Source of the DNA: Phragmites australis
Lineage: Eukaryota; Streptophyta; Magnoliopsida; Poales; Poaceae
Assembly (NCBI RefSeq): GCF_958298935.1
Contig: NC_084943.1
Coordinates: 18,593,001 to 18,657,000 of the forward strand
Direction of reading: 5' to 3'
DNA: 64,000 bases
Shown: piece by piece, positions 23,345-33,834 of the stretch
Position numbering within the stretch: position 1 is the first letter of the stretch
Layout of the letters: each line of letters opens with the position of its first letter
Position numbers and translations under genes: made by a program
The notes under the pieces: generated by a model
Database searches by the model: none
What the model saw: the letters and a program-made list of their open reading frames with translations, nothing else
What the model was told of the DNA's origin: nothing

Positions 23345-23845
23345 ATGGAGCCCGAACCCCCTGAAGCTGCTGACGCTGCGCAGAAGCGCGAGGCTGATGC
23401 CACCACTGCCAAGGCGCGCGCGGCCGCCGCAGCTCGGGACCAAGAGGCTGCCAAGGAGCATGAAGCGCTCGTCGTCGCTGCCGATGCGACCGCCAAAGCA
23501 ACTGCTGATGTGCAGGCCCGTGTGCGTGCCGCCCTCGACACTCTGGAGCAGGAACACGCGGTCGCCGCGAACCTTGAGCGTGCGGCTATCGCGGCTCGTG
23601 ACCGCGTCGACCCTCCCATCAAGGACGACGACGGCCTTCCTGACGACGATGGCGATGGTCACCACGACGCTAACACCCTCTACGAGGCTGCCACCGTTGC
23701 CAACCTTCACGCTTAGGTTGCGTCCGTCCAGAACATCAAGGCCCTCGTGCCGCTCGTGTTGGACCCGCTCTCTTCGCACTACAATTGGTGGCGCGATCTC
23801 GTCCTCCTCACCCTCGAGCGCTACTCCCTCGTCGACCACTGTCTT
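23345..23845 (+). pseudogene. Copia gag N-terminal fragment
   Basis: ATG at 23345 opens a frame encoding an Ala/Glu-rich coiled region (residues about 1-85), then an acidic stretch with DDDGLPDDDGDGHHD, then NLHA, TAG at 23714-23716, and in the same frame VQNIKALVPLVLDPLSSHYN followed by WWRDLVLLTLERYSLVDHC. The last part matches the conserved N-terminal block of grass Copia gag (SHY..WRD..LLTL.RY.L.DH). The stop replaces the Gln expected in NLHAQ, a CAG to TAG change. The frame loses homology after about 23840. Confidence 0.6.
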
Positions 23846-24018
23846 TCTCTTTCTGTCTCTGTCTTGCGCGTGAGCTCGGCTCCGCGATCTGTATTACACT
23901 GCTTGTAAAGTTTTCGAACCCAATTTGTTAGGGTTCTTTCTTTCTCTTTTTGTCTTGCGCGTGAGCTCGGCTCCGCGGTCTATATTACACTGCTTGTAAA
24001 GTTTTTGAACCCGATTTC
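23840..24018 (+). repeat. Diverged tandem duplication, unit about 91-95 bp
   Basis: Two adjacent copies share TTTCTCTTTxTGTC, TCTTGCGCGTGAGCTCGGCT, CCGCGxTCTxTATTACACTG and CTTGTAAAGTTTTxGAACCC. They lie in the 3'UTR-like part of the Copia/LINE composite. Confidence 0.7.
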
Positions 24019-24089
24019 CCTTATAAACTATATCACTCTTCTTCTTAATACAATAACACGCAGCTCTTCTACATGTTTGAGAAAAAAAA

Positions 24090-24989
24090 ACCCGCAAATT
24101 TCATTGAACTGACGCGAGGTTCCAGCATTTACTTCTGGCGCCACAACATTTCACTCTGATAAATGGCAATGGAGCATCTTGCAGCATAACTACAAGAAGC
24201 AACCCGTAGATGAAAGGGAAGCAAATCTGATATCCTGATGGGACAATGGGGCATATCATGCTTGATCCACAACAGCATATTTTTACTACAAAATCCCATG
24301 CAAGCTTCCTTACTGTTCTTTGATGTACACAATTGGGAGAGGAAAATTTTGGACTAATACAAATAACATACACTAAAATGTTTCAGTCGACACAATCTCA
24401 TTTACAACGGCTGAATAGCAAACTGATCGCTCAATCCAAATCTGAAAGGGAAAAAAAAAAGTGGAAAGCCGCAGGCATGGATGAATCGCTCAAAGACGAG
24501 GCTTCATGATGTTAGGGTTGGGTTGTCCAACGAATTTGCAATTCCTCGAAATTTATCGTCATTTACTGAAAATAAGAAAAGTTATTCAATTGCTGCCAAT
24601 GGGGACCGGTAGAACTGTACATATTATGGCCAAGCAAATTTCATATAAACATGTATGGAGCTGAAACTCAAAAGGTAGCACCGCTTGCACCCATCCAAAG
24701 ATTAAACAGGTTCTTCAACCTTGATGACAGAAAAAAAATCATGTCAATCTATGATTCTCTACTGAACAATGAGCAAATTGGAAATTTTGGGAAAATGCAA
24801 ATGTCACGACACTGAATCATGGCAAGCAATAGGAGAAACGTAGTGAGATGAAACCTATATCTGCACCTGTGTTCAAGAAAGCGGTTTCTAAAAGTTAGTA
24901 AGAAGCTAAAAGGAGTAGAGGACACACAACTCGAATCAACTTTGCAGAAATTATGATTGAAGAGAAGGCTGCTCTTTGGACACACCTTA
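24090..24989. other. 3' flank of the DHD/SDH gene
   Basis: Downstream of the minus-strand stop at 24990-24992; probably contains the 3'UTR. Short frames have no recognisable domain. Confidence 0.4.
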
Positions 24990-27900
24990 CTATGTCTTTG
25001 TCAGAACAATATCACGCATCAACCTATCTGGAGCTGTACAGCGATTCATAGGAGAAATGATGTAAGAAGTACTAATGGCTATTGCTTTAGAAACAGAATA
25101 AGAAAAGGACAATCAATGTACCTGGCATGCCCATGAAATGCTCAAATTGACCCATTGCTTGTCTTATAAACATCTCCAGACCGCTAACAACTGTAGCTCC
25201 ACATTCTGCAGCTTCTCGGAGTAGTCTGGTCTCTTTTGGTGTGTAGACCGCATCAAAGACAACAGCATAGGATTTAAGTGCTTGCTGCAAGGTTATATTT
25301 GTCATTAGACAAAACTAGAAAGGCGGAATATATCGATTACAATCGGCAATAAACCGGGAAAGTGAGTTTAAAACCTTAGATAAAGGAGTTTCATTGACAT
25401 TTGGATGCATTCCAATGGCTGTTGTATTTGCAAGAATCATCCCTTCCTCCGGATGGTAGTTTTCCAAATCCACCAGAGTCAAAGCAGGCCCGCCAATCAA
25501 GTTGGCAAGTTCTTGAGCACGCGCTGGAAAGTTAAAGAAACTTTGACTTATCAACATTATACATATTTCTCAAACAAGTTTTTATCATAACAGCGCAATA
25601 AGTTATCAAGAAAAGATTCAGAACAAAGACATTCTATTACTGGATGTATAGAACACAATTAAAAATTTCAAAACCAAATGAATGACCATCTTAAATAAGC
25701 ATGTAGTAGTCTATAAGCGAAAGGTTAAAAGCTGCGAGGTTTGACCTACAAGACATAACCTCTGTATTTATTTGTTAGAAAAGCGCTGTCATGAAGGAGC
25801 TTCAAAGTGAATGCTGACTTTTGAGACACAAGAAAACACACTTGGAATGATTAAATGTGATAACAATGTAAATATCCAATGTGATAACTTGGGCATTTTC
25901 TAGTGTGTGTAGCATGTAATCTGTGCAGGTTTATGATAAAACCTGTGGAGAAGAAGGGTCCAGAAGAAGTGCATACCAAAAGTACGGTTTGCAATTACAA
26001 CTCTTGCTCCCTTTTCTTTTGCACCATATGCTAGTGCTTTCCCTGCGCCACCAGCCCCAATAACAACGAAAAGCCTTCCAGCCAGTGGAGAAGTGGTCAG
26101 ATCTGTTGGTTGCGATGCAGCCGATGCTGCAAATTGGACCAACCGGTAATTAGATTTGAATGTTGATCGGCGATAATACAACAATATTATAAAGTAGCGG
26201 CATGTAGAAACCTCTTATTCCATCCTCAATAGCAGAAATAGCACCAACATAGTCAGTATTGTAGCCTACAAGTTTTCCATCAGGCCTTCTAACAATTGTA
26301 TTAACAGCTCCAATGTCCTGAAGCAAATGTCATGCTTCCATTTGTTAATCTGGGTGCGCTAAAGGGTTAAGCAATCCAATAAATGACAGACAAAAAATGG
26401 GAATTAAATTACCCTGGCAATAGGGTCGACTTCATCACAGCACCTAACTGCAGCTTCCTTATGGGGAATTGTGCAACTGCAGTCCATTTAATTGGATGGA
26501 AAGAATAAAGGTCTGGTCAGACATGAAGGAATAGACTATATAATTGAATAACATCATTGCAACAGATTATTTGGCACACTACACTAAGATTAACTACCTG
26601 AAACCAGCGAAGTCTGGTGACGAGTAGGCACTAAGAAATTTAGCCAAGTCATCCACCAAAAACGGCACATACACAGCATTGAAACCAACTGATCTGAAAG
26701 CTTCATTATGCAAAATTGGGCTTTTACTGTGCCCAACTGGCTTTCCAATAATACCAAAGACCTTGGTATTTGGGCCTATCTGCCTAATATTGTACAGATT
26801 TATCAAGTCTGCAGCTGTTGGCTGTGCAGGTGTGGATTCTTTTCCTTTTTCTAGAGACCCAAAAGTAAGGTACCCGCCATATTTTGGGCAAAGAATCCGA
26901 GAAATAAAACCTCTGTCATTCATTACCAGCCCAATGATCGGCACCTTCTTTTCCTAATTCATTATTCAAAAACAAGATGATGTGAACTAGGAATCATGTT
27001 AAAGCAACTGAGAATGAAGAATGGATACCAACAAATAGCACATTATATTTCTCAAGTGAAAAGCTCTAACCCAATATTTGTGCATCACAAGTGCATTCCT
27101 AAGTCCTAACTAAGAAAAATTTGGATCAACTTATTCTGTTGTGCTAAAAATTACGAAATCATAGATAATATTACCTATAAGATATATTTTTGGATCAATT
27201 TAAACAAATGATCTTCAATTCAAGGTATAATAAATCAGAGGTTTCATACTGCAGCATGGAAATTTGATCAATTCACCAGAGCAAATCTAAAGGGTGTAAT
27301 TTCAGTCTAGCTATCCAATTATACTCCATACAAGCAGTACCAGTGGTTTTATCCTAGTACAACTTACCTGCCAGAGATTGAGAGTTTACCCGCTTGTTTT
27401 CACTTTTCAGATTAGCAGAGTAATAGAGTGCCATGAATCATCTATAACCAAAGTTAGACTATGGCGACAAAAGTTTGGATCTCACTAAAGCAGTCTTCTC
27501 ATGGAGAACATTATCATAGTAAACCCTAAACTAAGGGTCAGCAGCAGATTACATGCTATGAACTATGAAGCAATAAACAACAGTGAGATGAACTAAACTC
27601 TTTATGCAAAATGAAATTTCACGAAACTTCAATATAGTCAGACGTTAAACTCACCTGGCAATGTACAAGTATTTGAAACATTCTTGCCACATCAACAATT
27701 TCAGTAGCAGTTGTTACAATTTTCACTATGTCCGCCCCTGTTGCTTGTATTTGAGCCACTAAATTTCCAAGCACCTCTGTCGATGGAGTGTTCTCAAAGT
27801 TATGAGATGAAACGATGAGCTTACAATTTTCAGGTTTCTTCCCAGAGACAAGTTTCATAAATTTATCGGCAACCTGCACAAGACACGGCTATAGTGACTA

Positions 27901-28707
27901 ACTGCCAACATATTCACTGGTTTAAAGACATATCTAATTGACATTATGCACAAACTTATATTTATCATTTCACTAAGCTTGAAACGATACTGGAATCAAA
28001 CAAAGACATTTTTCTTTGCAAATTAGCACCACAGACAAGTCTTCTGATTAACTTCCTCAAATGACAAGGAATGAGAGCAGAGCCAACCTTGAGCTCAATA
28101 TCAACGTACTCAGCTCCCAGCTCCATTGCCAACATGAGCGCCTCGAACCGCGGTTCATCATCGCCTTCATACTCACCTCCTTCCCACTTCGGCCTGTGCA
28201 ACCAACATCAAGCAATATACTTAGCCTAGGGTCGCTGAAAACATCCTGACATGTTGATAAAATATTAACCCAAAAAAATACGAATTGTTCATCTGATGGC
28301 ACGATGACAACACACTCTAAAGTAAAAATCCAATTTTTCCATTCAATTATACTAAAGCAGCTCTCTCAGAACGCGCCAAAAGTTTTCACGGACGAGAAGC
28401 AAGAACCCAATCCCCTTCCCACAAACCCGGAGCGGGGCGGCTGGGACCGGACCCACCTGTAGGTGACGAGGGCGGGGAGCTGGCGGGGCTCGGCGAGGAG
28501 GACGGGCAGGTCCCGTCGCGGCGCGAACCGTGCGAGGCGGTCGAGCCGGAGCTCGGCCACGTCGGCGCCGAGCGCGGCGGCGGCGGCCAGCTCCGCCGCC
28601 ATCTCCCGGGGCGCCCGCGCCGTCGCCGGCACGCAGACGAGCGTCCGCGGCCGCGCGACGGCCGCGGCCCCCGGGGCCACTCCCGACACTGACATCGCCG
28701 TCGCCAT
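24990..28707 (-). CDS. DHD/SDH: Bifunctional 3-dehydroquinate dehydratase / shikimate dehydrogenase, 535 aa
   Basis: Catalyses steps three and four of the plastid shikimate pathway: 3-dehydroquinate to dehydroshikimate, then NADPH reduction to shikimate. Ten exons read in frame: 28707-28457, 28193-28088, 27873-27655, 26953-26598, 26476-26413, 26317-26212, 26126-25977, 25523-25375, 25284-25122, 25033-24990 (TAG). The type I dehydratase domain (about 20-225) has the catalytic His in VSSHNFENT (about 143) and the Schiff-base Lys in DIVKIVTTA (about 170). The dehydrogenase part has GKPVGHSKSPILHN (about 263-276), the catalytic Lys in CTIPHKEAA (about 317), NTD (about 352-354) and the NADP loop VIGAGGAGKA (about 389-398). 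ATG 28707 gives a short Ala/Arg-rich leader; in-frame ATG 28851 would add 48 residues. Confidence 0.95.
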
Positions 28708-28709
28708 CG

Positions 28710-29640
28710 GGGAGCCCGGCGTCGCCGCGGTGGTTGGTGGGAACCGAAGGGGGTTTGCCTGCGCCTTTGGTTGGTGGCGTATCTCGAAGCGCTGCTGCGT
28801 TTCCTCTGGGCTGGCGGCCGGTGGAATTCTGGCGTGGGTGCAGGAAGGCATGGGCAGGCACCGACAGGTGGGGCCGACGTGTGAAGTGAGCCATGGGTGC
28901 CCTCATGGGCAGTGTGAGAGGAGACCTTGTGCCCCTGTGGATGCTGAATTATTGTACCCCTATGCAGCTATGCTCCTCTGATTTCTCATTTTTCAAGATC
29001 GTTTCGTATTAAGAGAACTCCTCTGATTTCTCCACCGAAATTCATCCTTTCGATGTCTGAGGCCGCATTTGGACCGTAAGATTTTCATAGAAATTTTGAG
29101 AGATCTAACCATTTAGAATAGTCTCTACTATATAAAACACAAACTAGTTCTGCACCTTCACTTTCTCTGCTCTCTTCTTATCTAATAAAGTTCAAATAAT
29201 TTATTTACTTTATCATCTATCTTGATTCTTCAGTCTTTTCATCTCTTTATCGACTATAAATATAAAACCTCGTTTTACTAATTAAAAAATTAGCAGATAA
29301 TCTCTTTCTTATTTTTTTTATCTTATATAAAATCAAACTACGACATACTCCTGATATATTAATTCGGCAGTACTTCTATAATATATTCATATCTCAATAT
29401 CTTGAGTTTATACTGCGTCTAATATTTGTATTTTTGTTACAACACATGAAAACACATGAACAATTAACTAGTTTATATAGAATGGAAGGTTCCGTGGAAC
29501 AAAGGAATGGAGTAGTCGGAATTCCTATGCATTTGCATTCCTATCATCCTATGCCCAATTCCTTAAGAAAACAAACATGTGCTCTCTATTGGTAATATGT
29601 GTAAAAATCTAATTCCAGATTTTATACAAAGGCATATTTC
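28710..29640. other. DHD/SDH upstream region and AT-rich repeat DNA
   Basis: 28710-28980 is GC-rich promoter and 5'UTR of the minus-strand gene. From 29055 (GGCCGCATTTGGACCG) to about 29580 (CCTTAAGAAAACAAACATGTG) the ends resemble Harbinger-type tips, but no clean target duplication is visible, so I do not call an element. Frames at 28463-28981 on plus are antisense shadows of exon 1. Confidence 0.35.
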
Positions 29641-29689
29641 ATAATCTATAACAGATGAACATACTTTTAACCCTAGCAACAAGCACTAG

Positions 29690-30422
29690 TACCAAAAATC
29701 CATCAGTTTCATCAAGAACTCACAGTCGGGTTGATGAAGGGATGAAGTTGACGATGTGTCGATTCGCTGCCGTGCAGATCGTAGATGAAGCAGTGCAGAG
29801 CGGTCGTGCAGGTGCGCTGTCCAGAAACCTTATTGCCGTCCCTCGTGCGAGCTTCACAACAGCAGAGGCTCGGAGATACCGCTCACCCTCCAACCTTGTG
29901 CACGGCAAGGAGAAGGGCCGGCGAGATCTGGCAGCACAGCACACAAGACAGTGATCTGGATGGATGGAGAAGAAAATATGGAGCAGAGAGATGTCTTCTC
30001 AAAAGCCTGGACGTCTCCAGGATTTATAGGAAAATGACTGCCCTCTTGAAGCCGTTTTCTCTCATAAATTGCCTACTAATTGCTGCCTCCATAACTGACC
30101 AATAACTCTCAGAATTAAGGCATTGATCGTGATTAAAATGGTTGATTATGACATTGATCATAATTAAAAAGGGAGAGCAGCAAAAGAGCTTGCAATTTTG
30201 TGCTGCCACAAGTCATGCGAAAAATACGCGAATACGCGCACGCGTGTGCGTGTGAATATAGCAAAGTATACTCTCTCTTTCTCATTTTCTCTATTTCAAA
30301 GAGGCGAGAGAACTCAAGTATTTAAGTTGATCTATATCCCCTTGCCTGACAATATAATACGAAACTAAACCTCCTTATTTTGCATTCTCATGAATAAACT
30401 TTAAATATGCCACAATCCAACA
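29690..30422 (-). mobile_element. Copia-type LTR remnant related to the one at 9.5-10.0 kb
   Basis: On the minus strand it starts TGTTGGATTGTGGCATATTT at 30422, a Copia LTR start. The block at plus 29808-29880 (GGTGCGCTGTCCAGAAACCT, TATTGCCGTCCCTC, then CGGAGATACCGCTCACC) matches in diverged form 9600-9690. The 99-codon frame at 29655-29954 is inside it and not a gene. No second end or target duplication found. Confidence 0.45.
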
Positions 30423-30429
30423 CTCTCTT

Positions 30430-31728
30430 CCTGTCTCTACTATCTCTTCTAGTTCCTTCAAATTTTTGTCTCGTCTCCTACAGGCCATCCAAACACATCA
30501 CCCCTCCATTCCTGTGTTTCGGAACCTTGTAGGATTCAAGAGTACATACATATTATTCCTATGTTTTCCCTGTTATTGTGTTCTCAACCTGCGTTCCAAA
30601 GCGGCCCTTGTATATGTCTCCCCCGAATCTATTGTTTCTGATTGTAATGATCCATCTCAGGGCAAAAGGACACAACATTAAATTTAGCATGACTCCATTT
30701 TAAGATAACCACTAGAAAACTACACATTTTAGTTTGCATTCCATATATATGACTGCACCTACTTTGGTATCACGTTTTTTTTTTTTTTTTTTTGTAAACT
30801 TCACATTCGTTGACTCCTATTGCATGCGATGGAATCAGGAAAATAGAATCCACCTGTCAATTGTCAAAATATTCTTTGAAATGTCTAGTTCTTTAGTAGT
30901 CTAAAAAACATACGTGGTTTTGTAAAATTTACACAACATTTAATATATATAAGCAATCTAGGGTGCTTTCCTACTGTTTTCCCATTAAAAAAGAGGATCT
31001 GTAGGTTTGTCACTCGTATATTTGACGTGCGTGACAAGACATGTAGCCATGGTCTAATATATGATTATGAGTATCTAAAATTTAAACTCAAAGTGATTTA
31101 GGAGAAATAAGATAAAGAAAGTTTCATTTTGGCACATTTAGTTTGGTAGTCCCTGAATTATGGTAAATTAGACTATGTATGCCCCTAAGTTTAATTTTGG
31201 TACTTGAATCTGTTAGTTATATATTTTAAACAAGTAGTTGTATATGCTTTGATTATAACTTTTTTGTAATTTCATAAACATACACATATTTTGCAAACTA
31301 TAAAAAAACTACAAATTGAACGAACGTTCATATTTTTGCCGCTGGCTGTGGATCCCCACATGTCATTTACAATTATATATTAGGTCCCACACAAATCCCG
31401 TCACATTTAATAGGAACCGGCAAATGTTTAGTTTATTGAAACTTTCTGCTAAAGCATGTGTAGTTGTGAAAGGGAAATATGTAGTTTCCTAACAGTAATA
31501 TCGAAATAGGTCTAGTCTTTTAAAATTTACTCTACTTTGTCAAATTTCAACAAAAAAATGATTGCTCCGAAGCCTACTTTCACCATTTCCAGCAAACAAC
31601 AGCGTCATTTAAGTTCAGTATGTTCTTTAGAAGTACCTACAGTTTCAGAATCACAACATTTTTCGAAACTTAACAGCCTGCCTACCCATGAACAATCGCA
31701 ATGGACCAATCCAATCCGATGGAACAGG
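30430..31728. other. Intergenic and 3' flank; no gene
   Basis: AT-rich with a run of about 20 T at 30775-30794. The last few hundred bases before 31729 are probably the 3'UTR of the 175-aa protein gene. Confidence 0.35.
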
Positions 31729-32840
31729 TCACAGACCATCTTCAGGTGACAACTCCATCCTCTCCGTGATCAGACGTACCGCAGCATTGGCAGCCGAGAA
31801 GGGGCCATGGAAGCTCTCTCGGTAGGACAGCTTCTCAAGGTCACCGGCCATCTTCAGCAAGATCTCTCCCAGGTCAGACTGCCCCGCCGTCAGAGACTCG
31901 TGGTACGACCGTGCAGCGGTGCTGCTGATGTCCACGTTGGCCGGCTCCGGGCAGTACTCGTCGTCGAGCCACTTGTGCAGTGTCTCCCTCAGCCATTCAG
32001 ATTCCTGGCGATCAGCAGAAAATGGAGGTGAATTCATGACGATTTCTATACTCGAATACGTAACGACAACAGAGTGCAAAAGTCTACAGGTGAGCTTCAG
32101 AGTTGCATGGTAAGGTTTCAGTTCATGCTCATCTACCTTTTTTCCTGCCCTATTCAAAGCATCAGCGTATTGCACATAAGCACCTTCCCTTGTGTGTTAC
32201 GCAACATCTCTACTTGGATTCAGCTAATTAAGTTCTACTGAGCAATTTCGACGCAAGTGCGGAACACGGCCATCGGATATCTAAGCTTCAAGTCTCCCAA
32301 TCCACAGTGTGAAATTCAGAGATCACAGGTAACACAAAAGGAGCATTGGCATGACCCAAACAGGTGCGAAATGTGAGCAACACAAACTGAGCCGTGCACA
32401 ATGGTTTGCTGTGACAGTTTGCTACCATCCTACAAAGAAAACAGCTAATCCTACACACTGCGGTCACCATGAATCTGCACAGCCTGTTTACTGGCACCCA
32501 AGAACTGGAGGAAACTACAGAAATCGCCACAAAGTTGCTGCAGAAGCGAGGGGAAATATCAGGGAAAAGACGATATCTTGGACCGAACCTGGGCTGCACC
32601 TGCAGGCGTCAGCCAAGAACCGGGCACCCTCAGCTCCTGCACGCGGTTGTCCCGCTCGCCGCCGGGAGCAACGGCGGCGCGGAGAGGCGTCGGGGAGGAG
32701 GCTAGGACGGAGGCGGAGACCGGGAATCGGGGAGGGTTGCTGGGGGAAGTGAGGAAAGGTTGCAGCTTTGAGGAAAGGGGAGAAGGGAGGCGGCCATGGA
32801 GGAGGGGAAGAGGGGCGGCGAAGGAGGTAGAGGATGACAT
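31729..32840 (-). CDS. Probable plastid protein of unknown function, 175 aa
   Basis: Two exons, 32840-32589 and 32004-31729 (TGA), join in frame with GT/AG ends. Residues 1 to about 60 are rich in Ser, Pro, Leu and Arg with few acids (MSSSTSFAAPLPLLHGRLPS), a good plastid transit peptide. The mature part begins around VQELRVPGSWLTPAGAAQ. Exon 2 is a compact, mostly helical acidic domain: ESEWLRETLHKWLDDEYCPE, then DLGEILLKMAGDLEKLSYRE and SFHGPFSAANAAVRLITERM. I believe this domain is conserved in green plants, but I cannot name a family or role. The neighbouring plastid ACP gene lies on the same strand 1 kb upstream with its own promoter; no functional link is implied. Confidence 0.75.
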
Positions 32841-33010
32841 TTTTTTCCTTTCCTTTTTTTTAATTTTTCAGAAGCTTATGTTATTCAGAGGATTTTGATT
32901 TTTTTTGTAATTTCATTTCTCTACAATCCAAACTGTCAGATTTTCTTCATGTCTTGGATTCTCCAAGAGAAGAGTGGCCACAATTGTCCTGTGACAGTTC
33001 CTGACTGCTG

Positions 33011-33356
33011 CTGGGGCTTGTTTGGGATGGGATCGAAATCCTCTAACTTCGAGTCATGGAGGACAATGTTTTGTGACGATTTGAACAGTACCGGAAAGTT
33101 AAATACCGCAGCAATTTACTGTACCATCGGCGCCAGATACCGTGCCATTTTTGCTGTATTAATGGTACTGTAGCGCTCGACATGGTCCATCCATTTTCAA
33201 TTCAATGGCTCACAGCGGAATAAAGTCACTGACTTCTGTCAGAGGATCCCGTTCCATTCGGGATGCAGCCATTTCTCAAGAATATCACAGTAATTTCATA
33301 GCAAACAGTGAAATTTCCAAATGAAATATTTTTTCCCTTGTGTCCCAAACATGGCC
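33011..33356. mobile_element. Harbinger/Tourist-like MITE, about 346 bp
   Basis: Left end GGGCTTGTTTGGGATGGGAT and inverted right end GGCCATGTTTGGGACACAAG are imperfect inverted repeats of the GGnCnTGTTTGG type. Interior has palindromic patches around ACTGTACCATCGGCGCC. The flanking 3 bp do not match, so the ends are approximate. Confidence 0.45.
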
Positions 33357-33359
33357 TTA

Positions 33360-33834
33360 GCTCTTTTTTTCCTTGAAAACTTTGTTTTTAATACTGTCCT
33401 GAATCTTAAGTTTAGAACTTAAATCTGATAATGAGCAGCTACACAGCTCATCCAGGTTATGGTTACACAACAGCCCCCCGGTGTTCGTAAATCTGTATCA
33501 GGGTCAACAATTACATCATCTGGTTCAGACTTATCAGAAACCCAAAAGACACATGTGCACTGACCCTTAATAAGTTCATTAGTGTCTCTATAACAGAAGT
33601 ACAACATACAAATTGAAAGTGGAATACATTGTCTTAATTTGCTTCACGTAGCCTCTGAAGGTAATTTAACCTCAGCAGCATCAATACAAAATCTCATCTT
33701 GAATGGTCAAGAAAGAACGAATGGGTAACATGAACAATTGAACATACAACAAGGATTGAATGCAATGTTGTGTCCATCACAAGGTCCAATTATCCAAATC
33801 CGTCGACTTACAACAGACCGAGGAATTAAGATGC
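33360..33834. other. 3' flank of the ACP gene
   Basis: AT-rich; likely includes the ACP 3'UTR. No other feature. Confidence 0.4.

Larger units (their letters stand above)
22740..24088 (+). mobile_element. Copia 5' portion joined to a LINE-type 3' end
   Basis: A Copia primer-binding-like site TGGTATCACGAGGC lies at 23248-23261, preceded by LTR-like sequence whose start I cannot fix. The gag-like frame follows. After about 23845 the sequence changes to a 3'UTR-like segment containing a diverged tandem duplication (TCTTGCGCGTGAGCTCGGCT at about 23861 and 23952). It ends CAGCTCTTCTACATGTTTGAG plus A run at 24080-24089, the LINE 3' terminus type. No 3' LTR, integrase or reverse transcriptase is present. 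Confidence 0.5.

Noticed and set aside
23291..23839. 182-codon minus-strand frame opposite the Copia gag
   Set aside because: Antisense to a recognisable gag block; no homology of its own.
28352..28981. Arg/Ala/Pro-rich frames around DHD/SDH exon 1
   Set aside because: Shadow frames of a GC-rich exon.
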